Shown here: piece by piece, positions 1-10,400 of the stretch
Layout: each line of letters begins with the position of its first letter
Position numbering within the stretch: position 1 is the first letter of the stretch
Origin: Flavobacterium sp. MC2016-06
GTDB taxonomy: Bacteria; Bacteroidota; Bacteroidia; Flavobacteriales; Flavobacteriaceae
Reading direction: 5' to 3'
DNA: 64,000 bases
Assembly: GCF_009711165.2 (NCBI RefSeq)
Contig: NZ_WMID02000001.1
Location: forward strand, 434,001-498,000
The notes under the pieces: generated by a model
Databases searched by the model: none
The model's input: only the letters and a program-made list of their open reading frames with translations
Told to the model about the DNA's origin: nothing
Made by a program: the position numbers and the translations under genes

Positions 1-450
1 GCTTTTTATTACAAAAAACGTCCAGATGGTTTCGATCAATTAATTTCTGGCGGTAGAGTAGTGATAGAAGACAATGTTGGTATTGGAGCACTTTGTACCA
101 TAGACAAAGGAGTTACAGGAGATACTACAATTGGAGAAGGAACAAAAATTGACAATCAAGTACATGTTGGACATGACTCTATAATTGGAAAAAAATGTTT
201 AATTGCTTCGCAGACTGGTATTGCTGGTTGTGTGGTTATTGAAGACGAAGTTACAATTTGGGGGCAAGTAGGTACAACAAGCGGTATAACAATAGGAGCT
301 AAGGCTGTTATTATGGGCCAGACAGGCGTTACAAAATCGGTTGAAGGTGGAAAATCATATTTTGGAACTCCAATCGAAGAATCAAGAGAAAAGTTGAAGC
401 AATTAGCTAATATCAAAAAGATTCCTGAAATTCTAAGTAAATTGAAATAA
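1..450 (+). CDS. lpxD: UDP-3-O-acylglucosamine N-acyltransferase, 3' part
   Basis: The reading frame is open from the first base, so only the C-terminal 149 residues are visible. They form a left-handed beta-helix of hexapeptide repeats (for example [13 protein letters not shown] and [17 protein letters not shown]). The HVGHD segment lies where LpxD enzymes carry the catalytic histidine. A short helical tail follows ([20 protein letters not shown]), as in the LpxD trimer. The enzyme adds the second acyl chain in lipid A synthesis in the cytoplasm. The ATG of the next gene follows the stop after one base, so the two are probably co-transcribed. An internal GTG at 61 is not the real start. Another hexapeptide acyltransferase is possible, but the residues before the helix ([14 protein letters not shown]) fit LpxD well. 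Confidence 0.85.
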   Translation, partial: AFYYKKRPDGFDQLISGGRVVIEDNVGIGALCTIDKGVTGDTTIGEGTKIDNQVHVGHDSIIGKKCLIASQTGIAGCVVIEDEVTIWGQVGTTSGITIGAKAVIMGQTGVTKSVEGGKSYFGTPIEESREKLKQLANIKKIPEILSKLK

Positions 451-451
451 T

Positions 452-814
452 ATGTCTATCAAAGAATTTGTTCAGAAATTTTACAAATCAGACGCTTTAA
501 TTGATAGTGAAATCTTAAAGACGTACTTGCATCCTGATATTGTATTAGAATGGCACAGCACCACAGGATTGATTGAGATGAATCATCATGCGATGCTTGA
601 AATGGCAAATGAATTAAGTCGTGCCTATGTGCGTTCAAAAGTTAGAATAAGTCATATTATTGCCGAAGAAGATTTGGTTTCTGTGCGATATTCTCATTTT
701 GTAAAAACGATTGAAAATCCAAGAGAAGAGATGTTGTTAGCGCATTTTGTTACGATTTGGCAGATAAAAGATGATAAACTTTATCGAGGTTATCAGATGA
801 GTCAATTTTCTTAA
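452..814 (+). CDS. NTF2-like (SnoaL-fold) protein
   Basis: This 120-residue protein has no signal peptide. Its pattern is that of the NTF2/SnoaL alpha+beta cone: an N-terminal helix (VQKFYKSDALID), a helix-strand stretch with HPDIVLEWHST, then long strands ending in HFVTIWQIKDDKLYRGYQMSQ. Such proteins bind small molecules or act as small isomerases or hydrolases, and their substrates cannot be told from sequence. It starts one base after the lpxD stop, so it is probably translated from the same transcript. No specific catalytic residues can be assigned. A second protein of the same fold sits inside the his operon of this window. Confidence 0.7.
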   Translation: MSIKEFVQKFYKSDALIDSEILKTYLHPDIVLEWHSTTGLIEMNHHAMLEMANELSRAYVRSKVRISHIIAEEDLVSVRYSHFVKTIENPREEMLLAHFVTIWQIKDDKLYRGYQMSQFS

Positions 815-857
815 TATTTTTTTGACATTTTAAGGGCTAAAATAGATTACAAAACCT

Positions 858-865
858 TATTTTTG
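858..865 (+). promoter_or_regulatory. -7 promoter box before sucD
   Basis: TATTTTTG matches the Bacteroidota primary-sigma -7 consensus TAnnTTTG and lies 35 bases before the sucD ATG. No convincing -33 TTG at normal spacing was found, so this rests on the -7 box and its position. Confidence 0.5.
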
Positions 866-900
866 CATCACAATTTTAAAAACTACATAAAATATATATC

Positions 901-1773
901 ATGAGTGTTTTAGTTAATAAAGATTCCAAAATAATTGTTCAGGGATTTACAGGAAGCGAAGGAACTTTCCACGCTTCTCAAATGATTGAGTACGGTACTA
1001 ATGTTGTTGGTGGTGTTACTCCAGGTAAAGGAGGAACTAGCCATTTAGATCGTCCAGTTTTTAATACAGTAAAAGACGCTGTAGATCAAGCTGGAGCAGA
1101 TACATCTATCATTTTTGTTCCGCCAGCTTTTGCTGCTGATGCAATTATGGAAGCTGCTGATGCTGGAATTAAAGTAATTATTGCTATTACAGAAGGAATT
1201 CCTGTAGCAGATATGATTAAAGCAAATAATTATGTTAAAGAAAGAAATTCTAGATTAATTGGACCAAACTGTCCAGGTATCATCACTCCAGGTGAAGCTA
1301 AAGTTGGTATTATGCCAGGTTTCGTTTTCAAAAAAGGAACTGTTGGTATCGTTTCTAAATCAGGAACTTTAACTTACGAAGCTGCTGACCAAGTTGTAAA
1401 ACAAGGTTTAGGAATTACTACAGCTATTGGTATTGGTGGAGATCCAATTATTGGAACTACAACTAAAGAAGCTGTTGAATTATTAATGAACGATCCAGAA
1501 ACTGAAATTATCATCATGATTGGTGAAATTGGAGGTCAACTAGAAGCTGATGCTGCTAAATGGGTAAAAGCTGATGGTAACCGTAAACCAGTTGTTGGTT
1601 TTATCGCTGGAGAAACTGCTCCTGCTGGTAGAACAATGGGTCACGCAGGTGCTATTGTTGGTGGTTCTGATGATACAGCTGCTGCTAAAAAACAAATTAT
1701 GAGAGACAACGGAATTCACGTTGTTGATTCACCAGCTGAAATTGGTAAAAAAGTAAAAGAAATACTTGGATAA
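901..1773 (+). CDS. sucD: Succinyl-CoA synthetase alpha subunit
   Basis: This 290-residue protein matches the full length of SucD. The CoA-binding Rossmann start ([16 protein letters not shown]), the [10 protein letters not shown] loop and the [10 protein letters not shown] motif are all present. His248 in that last motif is the residue phosphorylated during catalysis. The enzyme interconverts succinyl-CoA and succinate with phosphorylation of ADP or GDP in the TCA cycle. The beta subunit gene sucC is not adjacent: upstream is the lpxD pair and downstream is a terminator. sucD therefore appears to be transcribed alone from its own promoter. Confidence 0.95.
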   Translation: MSVLVNKDSKIIVQGFTGSEGTFHASQMIEYGTNVVGGVTPGKGGTSHLDRPVFNTVKDAVDQAGADTSIIFVPPAFAADAIMEAADAGIKVIIAITEGIPVADMIKANNYVKERNSRLIGPNCPGIITPGEAKVGIMPGFVFKKGTVGIVSKSGTLTYEAADQVVKQGLGITTAIGIGGDPIIGTTTKEAVELLMNDPETEIIIMIGEIGGQLEADAAKWVKADGNRKPVVGFIAGETAPAGRTMGHAGAIVGGSDDTAAAKKQIMRDNGIHVVDSPAEIGKKVKEILG

Positions 1774-1802
1774 TCGCCAAATATTCTAAAATAACAAATT
1801 CC

Positions 1803-1834
1803 AAAAAAGTCTCAATATTTGTTGAGACTTTTTT
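1803..1834 (+). terminator. Rho-independent terminator after sucD
   Basis: A 12-bp stem with AAAAAGTCTCAA (1804-1815) pairing TTGAGACTTTTT (1822-1833), a 6-base loop and a T-run, 30 bases after the sucD stop. The A-run on the left arm makes it potentially bidirectional. Confidence 0.85.
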
Positions 1835-1928
1835 ACATTTTTAAAATGTTTGGAATTATAATCAAACACTTAGTTTCTTGGTCCCGATATTTATCAGGAT
1901 AGAACCTTCGTGAAATAAAAAGCGAAAT

Positions 1929-2354
1929 ATGTACAAAGAATTAGAAAAGTTTAAAGTAAGCAATAGTTTTACTTTTGCGATTGAAGATAGTTTAGAACAA
2001 GCTTGTAATGCTCCAGAAGGCGCAGGTATTTTTGTTGTATATGCTGTTGAAGGTGATGCAAAAGAATTAATAATGGTTGGTTCTACAGGAACTGTTCAGA
2101 ATGATGGAACTCTAAAAAGTAAAAATGGTGGTTTATACGATAAAATCGTAAACGGACACCAATTTGCTAAAACAGGAAGAAAATATTCTTGGCCGGCACA
2201 AATGAAATTAGAAAATATCTCTGCTCTTGAAGTAGTTTGGTACGAAACTTTTACTGCAGAAGTAAAAGGGATTCCAACAACTGTGGAAGGACAGGTTTTG
2301 CAAAATTTCTTAGATTCAAACGGTAAATTACCTAGATGGAATGTAGCTTTTTAA
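1929..2354 (+). CDS. Uncharacterised protein, possibly GIY-YIG-like
   Basis: This 141-residue protein is cytoplasmic and is not assigned with certainty. Residues about 32-54 (GIFVVYAVEG followed by IMVGSTG) resemble the two strands that give the GIY-YIG nuclease fold its name. After it come a GGLYDKI stretch, a WYET strand, and near the C-terminus Glu120 in a helix (EGQVLQNFLDSNGKLPRWN). This is a layout like the catalytic Glu of that fold. The conserved arginine of the nucleases is not obvious. The gene is flanked by terminators on both sides, so it is monocistronic. Fold assignment is inference from pattern only. Confidence 0.5.
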   Translation: MYKELEKFKVSNSFTFAIEDSLEQACNAPEGAGIFVVYAVEGDAKELIMVGSTGTVQNDGTLKSKNGGLYDKIVNGHQFAKTGRKYSWPAQMKLENISALEVVWYETFTAEVKGIPTTVEGQVLQNFLDSNGKLPRWNVAF

Positions 2355-2382
2355 TATTCTGCATTTAATAAAATTATTTAAT

Positions 2383-2414
2383 AAACCTTGCTAATTATTA
2401 GTAAGGTTTTTTTT
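2383..2414 (+). terminator. Rho-independent terminator
   Basis: AAACCTTGCTAA pairs with TTAGTAAGGTTT (one G-U pair) around a short loop and is followed by an eight-T run. It ends the single-gene transcript starting upstream. Confidence 0.8.
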
Positions 2415-2477
2415 ATGAAGTTCTAGGTTTTTTGTTTTTGGTATACTATATTTAATGCATCAAAAACAAACTAAATC

Positions 2478-5012
2478 ATGATAAAAAACTACCTGTTATT
2501 ACTGGTATTATGCTCTTTTTCTATAGCTAATTCTCAAATAATTTCAATACCAGATGCTAATTTTAAGGCGAAACTTTTAAAAGCTGATGTGACGAATGAG
2601 ATTGCTAAAGATAAAAGTGGTAAAAATATTAAAATTGATATTAATAATGATGGCGAAATACAAGAGTCTGAAGCTGTTGGTATTAAAAATTTGTTAGTTG
2701 ATAGTTCTAATATATCATCTTTAGAAGGAATTAAATATTTTAAAGATTTGCAATATTTACAGTGTTCTTACAATAAAATTAGTGTTTTAGATTTAAATGG
2801 AATCAATCTTGAAAATCTATTTTGTGCTAACAACTCAATTGAAAATTTAGATGTAACTGGTTTATTAAATTTAAAGTATTTAGAATGTAGCTATAATCAA
2901 TTGACAAATTTAGATTTATCAAAACAAGACATAATTAAATTTCGTGATTTTATGTGTGCTGGAAATAAATTAACAAATTTAAAAATAGATCAATTTATAA
3001 ACCTTAGTACTGTAGACTGCTCAGATAATGAGTTGACAAGTTTAAATATTACAGCATTTTCAACTTTAGTAAATTTAAATTATAGCAATAACTTAATTCC
3101 AAATTTTGATGTGAGAAATTTTTCAAAACTTGAGGATTTTCGATGCGGAAATACTGGACGTGTTAATCTTGATTTAGGAGCTTTAACTGGAATAAGATTG
3201 TTGTCTTGTGAAAATAATTATTTAACCAATATTGATTTAAGTAATTTAAAACTACTTGAAATATTGATTTGCTCTAATAATAAAATATCAAGTTTAGATG
3301 TAAGTAAATTTACTGAACTGCGAAGTCTATTTGTTGAAAATAATCAAATACCAATATTAAATTTAGAGAATTTGACTAACCTTGTAAACGTTTATGCCTC
3401 TAATAACTTGATAAAAACATTAAATGTTAGGAATTCAAAGAATGTAAATGAGTTTGTTGCGGTGGAAAATCCTTTATTGGAATCGGTTTTTATAAAAAAT
3501 GGAATTAATGAATACTTGCTGAATGTTTATTATGAAAACCCTAAATTAAAATATATATGTGCTGATGAAGAACAATTGGCTCAAATTGAAGAATATCTTG
3601 TAGGAAGTGGTATGACAGACTGCACCGCAAATTCGTATTGTTCATTTGATCCAGCTGGCGAAAGCTTTACGATTAAGGGTAATAATAACATTGATATTAA
3701 TAATGATGGTTGTGATATATCGGATATCCCTGCTTCTTATTTCAAATTTCAAATTACTGATGGTGTAAAAGAAGGTGCCTTGGTAACAGACGAAACAGGT
3801 TCTTATTCGATCAGTGTACCAGCAGGATCTTATAAAATCACTCCTGTTTTCGAAAATCCGAGTTATTATACGGTGTCACCATCAAGTCTACAGGTTGAAT
3901 TTCCAACAGCCACAAGTCCTTTTCTACAGAATTTTTGCATTGCCCCTGTAGGGATATATAATGATTTAGAAATCACATTGCTTCCACAACAACCAGCGAG
4001 ACCAGGTTTTGAGGCTTCGTATGTAATTGTATATAAAAACAAAGGAAATACGACTCAATCAGGGACCGTGAAGATACTATTTGAAGATGCAGTTTTGAAT
4101 TTATTGAAAGCTAGTCCTGCAGTTTCAAATCAGGAATTAAATAGTTTATCATGGAATTTTACTGACTTAAAACCTTTTGAAAAAAGATTGATTTATTTTG
4201 TATTTAATGTAAATTCTCCCATTGAAACGCCAGCAGTTAATACCAATGATATTCTTCATTACACGGCTAGTATAAGCTCATTACAAGTAGATGAAAAGCC
4301 TCTAGATAATATATTTACATTTAATAATATAGTTATAGGTTCTTATGATCCAAACGACAAAACATGTTTAGAAGGCGACGTTATAAAGCCAGAATTAATT
4401 GGACAATATGTACATTATTTAATTCGATTTGAAAATACAGGAAATTATCAAGCAGAAAATATTGTAGTAAAAGATATGATTGATTTGTCAAAATTTGATA
4501 TTTCGACTTTAGTACCTACAAGTGCAAGTCATTCGTATGTGACTAAAATATCTGATGGAAATAAAGTCGAGTTTATTTTCGAAAAAATTAATCTCCCTTT
4601 TGATGATGCTAATAACGATGGATACATTGCTTTTAAAATAAAAACACTGCCAACGCTTGCTGTAGGCGATACTTTTACCAATGAAGCTAATATTTATTTT
4701 GATTATAATTTTCCAATTTTAACCAATAAAGCAACCTCAACTTTTAAAACATTAGGAACTCAAGATTTTGAATTTTCAAATTATTTTAATGTTTATCCAG
4801 TTCCAGCGAGTAATGTTCTGAATGTAAATCTGAAAAGTGATATTCAAATTAAATCAATGGCAGTTTATGATGTTTTAGGACAATTGGTTATTGCTGTTCC
4901 AAATGCTGGAAAAGTCTCTACAATTGATGTTTCAAATTTGACTACTGGAAGTTATTTCTTGAAGGTTATGACGGATAAAGGAACATCGAATACTAAATTT
5001 ATTAAAAAGTAA
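2478..5012 (+). CDS. Secreted leucine-rich-repeat protein with T9SS sorting domain
   Basis: The 844-residue protein has a signal peptide (about residues 1-19, ending ANSQ). An acidic DINNDGEIQ loop, likely to bind calcium, comes next. Residues about 70-365 are leucine-rich repeats of roughly 20-21 residues with the pattern LxxLxCSxNxLxxLDLS. The middle part (about 380-480) has a second DINNDGCD loop and a Cna-B-like SYSISVPAGSYKITP strand set. Residues about 490-760 contain Ig-like segments typical of large flavobacterial surface proteins (YVHYLIRFENTGN, YFDYNFPI). The last 75 residues (YPVPASNVLNV to the end, with VYDVLGQLV and GSYFLKV) form a type A C-terminal sorting domain. It is therefore probably exported by the type IX system and anchored or released at the surface. 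The ligand is unknown. Confidence 0.85.
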   Translation: MIKNYLLLLVLCSFSIANSQIISIPDANFKAKLLKADVTNEIAKDKSGKNIKIDINNDGEIQESEAVGIKNLLVDSSNISSLEGIKYFKDLQYLQCSYNKISVLDLNGINLENLFCANNSIENLDVTGLLNLKYLECSYNQLTNLDLSKQDIIKFRDFMCAGNKLTNLKIDQFINLSTVDCSDNELTSLNITAFSTLVNLNYSNNLIPNFDVRNFSKLEDFRCGNTGRVNLDLGALTGIRLLSCENNYLTNIDLSNLKLLEILICSNNKISSLDVSKFTELRSLFVENNQIPILNLENLTNLVNVYASNNLIKTLNVRNSKNVNEFVAVENPLLESVFIKNGINEYLLNVYYENPKLKYICADEEQLAQIEEYLVGSGMTDCTANSYCSFDPAGESFTIKGNNNIDINNDGCDISDIPASYFKFQITDGVKEGALVTDETGSYSISVPAGSYKITPVFENPSYYTVSPSSLQVEFPTATSPFLQNFCIAPVGIYNDLEITLLPQQPARPGFEASYVIVYKNKGNTTQSGTVKILFEDAVLNLLKASPAVSNQELNSLSWNFTDLKPFEKRLIYFVFNVNSPIETPAVNTNDILHYTASISSLQVDEKPLDNIFTFNNIVIGSYDPNDKTCLEGDVIKPELIGQYVHYLIRFENTGNYQAENIVVKDMIDLSKFDISTLVPTSASHSYVTKISDGNKVEFIFEKINLPFDDANNDGYIAFKIKTLPTLAVGDTFTNEANIYFDYNFPILTNKATSTFKTLGTQDFEFSNYFNVYPVPASNVLNVNLKSDIQIKSMAVYDVLGQLVIAVPNAGKVSTIDVSNLTTGSYFLKVMTDKGTSNTKFIKK

Positions 5013-5055
5013 GATTATAATTGATATTAGGAAAACTTTTCTCAATTAGAAAATT

Positions 5056-5088
5056 AAAAGCTTTACTTCGGTAAAGCTTTTTTTTTGT
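5056..5088 (+). terminator. Terminator with cUUCGg tetraloop
   Basis: An 11-bp stem AAAAGCTTTAC/GTAAAGCTTTT closes on a UUCG loop between C and G, the very stable tetraloop, and runs into a T-tract. It ends the LRR protein transcript. Confidence 0.9.
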
Positions 5089-5428
5089 TTATATTTTTCA
5101 CTTCCAAAAGTGTCAAAAGTTAAGTATTCATTAGTTTTATGTAAACTTAATTTTAACTGCTAAATTTTTAGATTAAGGAAAAAAACAGATTGAATTAATG
5201 CTGAATTTAGAAAACGTGCGTGTTTTTTAGAAATAAATTGGTTTTTTATTCTTAGCTTTTATATATTTATCGAACAAAAACAAAAAATAATGTTAAATTT
5301 TGATTCTTTAAGCAGTAATATTTTTTGTTTTGAATGTAAATAAATTGATAATTTATACTATCAAAACTTTAAGCTCTTTCGTTTATAAAAGTAACCAAAC
5401 CACTTATTTTTCATCCTAATATCTATTT
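5089..5428. other. AT-rich spacer before the sigma factor gene
   Basis: About 340 bases with no convincing reading frame, hairpin or repeat. It presumably carries the promoter of the downstream ECF sigma factor, but no clear TAnnTTTG box was found. Confidence 0.5.
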
Positions 5429-6040
5429 ATGTCAAATCAAATTTTAAAAAAGAGCAGAGGAATTGATGACAACATTCTTTGGAGTAATCTAAAAGAAGGT
5501 GATGAAAAATCGTTTTCCTTACTTTTTGAAAGATATTACACAGATTTGATTAATTATGGAAATTCTCTTTCTCCATATTCAGAAAAAGTACAGGATTGCG
5601 TTCAAGATGTTTTTGCAGATATCTGGGTTTACCGAAATTCATTGCAAGAATATGTTGTTGTAAAAGCCTATTTACTATCGAGTGTTAGAAAAAGAATTGC
5701 CCGTTTGTTTGAAAGAGATCATATCTTTCGTAAAACGACAACTACAGAAGCAATTGAATTTCTTTTTGATTTTTCTATAGAAAATGAGCTTGTAGAAGAT
5801 GAAGTGACCGCCGAGCGTGTTTTATATTTAAATAAATTACTAAATGATCTGCCTCCTCGTCAAAAAGAGGCCTTATATCTTCGTTATCATCAAGGTCTTT
5901 CTGTAGATCAGATTGCAGAACTGCTGGATGTTAATTATCAATCTGCCAATAACTTATTATACCGCGCTCTTTTAAGTCTTCGTAAAGAATGGAAAGGCAG
6001 TATTCCCCTTATTTTACTACTGTCTACGGGTGTTTTGTGA
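5429..6040 (+). CDS. ECF sigma factor (FecI type)
   Basis: The 203-residue protein has sigma-70 region 2 at about 30-70 (SLLFERYYTDLINYG, VQDCVQDVFADIW) and region 4 at about 137-190 (LNDLPPRQKEALYLRYHQG, then SVDQIAELLDVNYQSANN). It ends in a short hydrophobic tail (IPLILLLSTGVL). Regions 1 and 3 are absent, as in extracytoplasmic-function factors. It is followed by a FecR-like anti-sigma gene and a SusC gene with an STN domain, the standard arrangement in which ligand binding at the outer membrane releases the sigma factor to transcribe the importer genes. The target promoter is inferred to be in the 215-base gap before SusC. Confidence 0.92.
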   Translation: MSNQILKKSRGIDDNILWSNLKEGDEKSFSLLFERYYTDLINYGNSLSPYSEKVQDCVQDVFADIWVYRNSLQEYVVVKAYLLSSVRKRIARLFERDHIFRKTTTTEAIEFLFDFSIENELVEDEVTAERVLYLNKLLNDLPPRQKEALYLRYHQGLSVDQIAELLDVNYQSANNLLYRALLSLRKEWKGSIPLILLLSTGVL

Positions 6041-6131
6041 TTTTTTTAAGAAAATATCAAAAAATAATCATAAAATGGTGAGTATACAATAAGAAAACTG
6101 TCCTCTATGTTTTTGTAACCTTATAAATAAG

Positions 6132-7244
6132 ATGCAAAAACGAAACAATTATACCGAAATAGAAGACTTTCTCATTGATGAATCATTTCAATTATGGGTT
6201 TTATCCAAAATTGATGAAGACGGTTGGGAAGACTGGACTTTAGAAAATCGCCAGCGCGCCAAATTAGTCGAAGATGCACGACTTTTACTGCTGGCAATGA
6301 AAGTTCAAGATACACCATTATCTTCAAATCAAATTCGTACTGCTTTAGAATCAACTTGGAAAAAAATTGAAGACAAAGAGTTCCTTGTAATAAGTAAATC
6401 TTCAAAAATAAAAAAAATACAGCGATACTGGCTTAGCGGTGTTGCAGCTTCATTAATCTTTTCTCTTTTGTCTGTGTGGTTTTATAAAACCAATGTTTTA
6501 GTTCACGATTCAGAAGTTACTTATAAAGAATTAATAGCAGAGAACAACGAAGGATTAGTTGAGCAGACCAATAATTCAGATAAAGCTCAAAGTATAACAT
6601 TATCAGACGGAAGTTCTGTTTTATTACAGCCAAAAAGTAAATTAAGTTACCCGAAAATCTTTACCGGAAATGAAAGAAAGGTCTATTTATCCGGCGAAGG
6701 TTTCTTTGAAATTAGTAAAAATCCAAAAAAGCCTTTTTACGTTTACGCAAACGAGATTGTTACAAAGGTAGTTGGAACCAGCTTTAGGGTCAAAGCGTAT
6801 TCTGATCAACCAGATGTAGAAGTGCTCGTTCGCACCGGTAAAGTCAGGGTAAAATCAAATGACTTGGTTAGTGATTCAAAAAAGGAAGAAGTTGTACTGC
6901 TTCCTAACCAAGCGCTTCGTTTTACTCGTAAAGATTTGGTTTTTAATAAAATCAATAATATTACTGAAGACGAAATTTTAGTAAAAAGTGTTGGTAATAT
7001 CGAACAGTTGAGCTTCGAATTTACTGATATTCCTGTTGAGCAGATTTTCGAAACTATAGAACAAGCTTATCAGATCGATATTGATTTTCCGAAAGAGAAA
7101 TTAAAAGACTGCCGATTAACGACTTCTCTCAGCGATCAGCCTTTACCAGAAAAACTTAAAATTATTTGTAAAAGCATTGGTAACGATACAAAATTTGAAA
7201 TGAACGGTAATCAGATTGTAATTACATCACAAGGCTGTAATTAA
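6132..7244 (+). CDS. FecR-family anti-sigma factor
   Basis: This 370-residue protein has a cytoplasmic N-terminal part (about 1-95), a single transmembrane segment (about 99-117, WLSGVAASLIFSLLSVWFY) and a periplasmic FecR domain (about 150-245, with SITLSDGSSVLLQPKSKLSY and VKAYSDQPDVEVLVRTGKV). A C-terminal DUF4974-type domain (about 290-365) resembles an STN fold (LSFEFTDIPVEQIFETIEQAY). In this family the cytoplasmic part holds the ECF sigma factor and the periplasmic part senses the SusC signalling domain. It lies 91 bases downstream of the sigma gene, in the same direction. Confidence 0.92.
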   Translation: MQKRNNYTEIEDFLIDESFQLWVLSKIDEDGWEDWTLENRQRAKLVEDARLLLLAMKVQDTPLSSNQIRTALESTWKKIEDKEFLVISKSSKIKKIQRYWLSGVAASLIFSLLSVWFYKTNVLVHDSEVTYKELIAENNEGLVEQTNNSDKAQSITLSDGSSVLLQPKSKLSYPKIFTGNERKVYLSGEGFFEISKNPKKPFYVYANEIVTKVVGTSFRVKAYSDQPDVEVLVRTGKVRVKSNDLVSDSKKEEVVLLPNQALRFTRKDLVFNKINNITEDEILVKSVGNIEQLSFEFTDIPVEQIFETIEQAYQIDIDFPKEKLKDCRLTTSLSDQPLPEKLKIICKSIGNDTKFEMNGNQIVITSQGCN

Positions 7245-7346
7245 TTTAAAATTCAAGAAAACACCAAAATAATTATAATTGTTTAAAACCAAAAAAAACG
7301 CTCACAATGCCTATGTAGAAAATTAAATACATAAAAAAAAGTGCCG

Positions 7347-7382
7347 AAATGCTGTAACATTACCGACACTTAAATGCTGTAA
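7347..7382 (+). promoter_or_regulatory. Direct repeats upstream of susC-like gene
   Basis: The 11-base word AAATGCTGTAA occurs at 7347-7357 and again at 7372-7382, 25 bases apart start to start, in the otherwise empty 215-base gap between the FecR gene and the SusC gene. Spacing and position suggest an operator or promoter element for the importer operon. This is inference from position only. Confidence 0.3.
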
Positions 7383-7459
7383 ATCACTCTCTGTAAAGGG
7401 TTATTTACGATGTTTCTTAGAATACACTCGAATAGTATTAATCAAAACAAACCAAAATT

Positions 7460-10400
7460 ATGAAAAAACCAGTTGTTAAGCAACGATTACTCCACCAAAT
7501 CATGAAAATAACGCTATTTCAGCTTGTCTTAGCACTTGTGTTTTCAAGTGTCACGATGGCAAGCACTGTAAATGGACAGAAAAAATTAGATACTAGAGTT
7601 ACAATCACTGTAAATGATTTGACTTTAGACAATGTTTTATCTAAATTAGAGAAGTCTGCGCATGTAAAATTTTCTTATAATTCTAGAATGCCTCAACTTA
7701 GTCAGAAGGTGACTCTTGAAGCAGATAAAGAAGTTTTATCAAGTGTACTAAATCGAATTTTAGCACCATTTAACATTAGTTTTTCAGAAGTAAGTAATCA
7801 AATTATATTACAAAAAAGCCCTTCTCCAAATCCTCTTGAAAACATAGATATAACTAATTCTCTTTTCGAAGTATTGGTTCCTGGTCCAATTGTTAGAGGT
7901 AAGGTAACAGACCCAACAGGAAGCCCATTGCCAGGAGCTACAGTAATGGCAAAAGGCACAAAGACGGTTGTATTGACAGATTTTGATGGAAATTTCTCTA
8001 TCGAAGTGCCTGCTAATGTAGACGTACTTGTAATTTCTTATGTTGGTATGGAAACTAAAGAAATTGGTATTGAAAATACATCTCCAACAGTAATTTTAAA
8101 TGAAATAGGACAAAATTTAAAAGAAGTTGTTGTTACTACAGGTTACGAAAAAACATCTAAAAGAACTTTTACGGGAGCAATCAGCAAAATTTCTGGTGCA
8201 GAATTAAAAGTTGACGGGGTAGTAGATGTTAGTAGAATGATTGAAGGAAAAGCGGCTGGAGTTACCGTTCAGAACGTTACGGGAACATTTGGTACAGCTC
8301 CAAAAATTACCGTTCGTGGATCTTCTTCAATCTTTGGAGATACAAAACCGTTATGGGTAATTGACGGTGTTGTACAAGAAGATATTATCAATTTATCTTT
8401 TGCAGATTTAGCTTCTGGTAACTCAGAAACTTTATTAAGTTCATCTGTTGCGGGTTTAAATGCAAATGATATTCAAAGCATTGAAATTTTGAAAGATGCT
8501 TCGGCTACATCTATTTACGGATCAAGATCTTTAAATGGAGTTGTGGTTGTTACAACAAAACAAGGGCGTAGAGATTCTCCTTTAAAAGTAACTTACGGCT
8601 TGGAGCAAACCGTTAGAACTGTTCCTAATTACAGCCAATATGATATTTTGAATTCTCAGGAAACAATGAGTATTCTTAAAGAAATGGAATCTAAAGGATA
8701 TTTAGATTTACCTTCTACTGTTAACGGAAGATACGGTGGTGCTTACAATATTTTGGGTAGAGCTATTAATACTTATGTGCCTGAAACGGGTGGTTATTTA
8801 GTTAATAATGATCCTGTTAGCCGAAATAATTTTTTAAAAAAATATGAATTAGCAAATACAGATTGGTTCAACGTTTTGTTTAGACCGTCTATAACACAAA
8901 ATCACTCTTTAAGTTTTTCTGGTGGAGGAAAAAACAATACGTTCTATGCTTCTTTGGGCTATTATACAGATCCAGGATGGACTATTGCTGATGATGTAAA
9001 ACAAATCTCATCTAACATTAAAGGTACATTTTATGTAAATGACAGATTAAATGTTACGTTGTCTACTATGGCTTCTGTGCGTGATCAAGGTGCGCCTGGA
9101 AGTTACGAGAGCGAAAAAGATGTTGTTTTTGGTAAAGTAACACGTGATTTTGACATCAACCCGTTTAATTATGTATTGAATACCAGTAGAACTTTAAGAC
9201 CTTATGATGAAAATGGCAATCTAGAATACTACAGAAATAACTGGGCTAAAATGAATATCATCAATGAATTGGCAAACAATTACATGGAGATTCAAGTAAA
9301 AGATATTCGTTTTCAATTAGACTTAGATTATAAAATCAATTCACATTTAAGCTACAATTTAACAGGATCTGCACGTTATGCAAATACAAGTCGTGAGCAT
9401 AAAATTTTAGAAAATTCAAACGTAGTAGGAGCTTACAAAGCAGGTACTCCAGAAGGAGAAGACGGTGTAAATACATTAGTAAGAGATCAAAATATATTTT
9501 TATACCAAGATCCTAATGATTTAACAGCACCAAAAGTTTCTGTATTGCCAAACGGAGGTTTCCTAAGAAAATTTACAAATGATTTAACTTCTTATAACTT
9601 AAGAAACAGTGTTAATTACAGAAATGTTTTCAACGAAAAGCACGAATTAGAAGGTTTATTTGGAACAGAGTTAAGAGTTGTAGACAGAAACAGTGATAAT
9701 TTTACTGCTGCTGGTTTACAATACGATAGAGGTTTAACTTCTTTTACAGATCCAAGAATTATTGAAAAAATAATTAACGGAGGAGATTCTTATTATGGTT
9801 TTAATGAAGAAAAAGAAAGAACAGTTGGTTTCTTTGGAAAAGTAGGATATACATACGATCGTAGATATACAGCTTCTGTTACAGGACGTTATGACGGATC
9901 TAACAGACAAGGAAACAGTGATTCATCTAGATGGCTGCCAACTTATACTTTTAGTGGTAAATGGAATGTTGCCGAAGAAAAATTCATGAAAAACATTGAG
10001 TCTGTAAATACTCTAGCACTTAGAGCTTCTTATGGTTTAACGGCTACAGCTGGACCAGCAACAAACTCTTTAGCGATTTACAAAAGTTATGTTACAAATC
10101 GTTTTGCTCTTGATGATAGAGAAACAGGAATTAACATTGATGAATTACAAAATGGAAGTTTGACTTGGGAAAAACAATTTGAAACCAACATTGGTGTTGA
10201 TTTAGGAATGTTTAACAACAGAGTACAATTTACATCAGATATTTATCGTCGTAAAGCATTTGACTTGGTTGATTATGTAATCACTTCAGGAATTGGAGGA
10301 CAAAGAATTAGACAAGGAAATAATGCAGATATGCAGACTCAAGGTCTTGAGGTTGGTTTTACAACTAAAAACTTTGACAATAAAGATTTTAAATGGTCTA

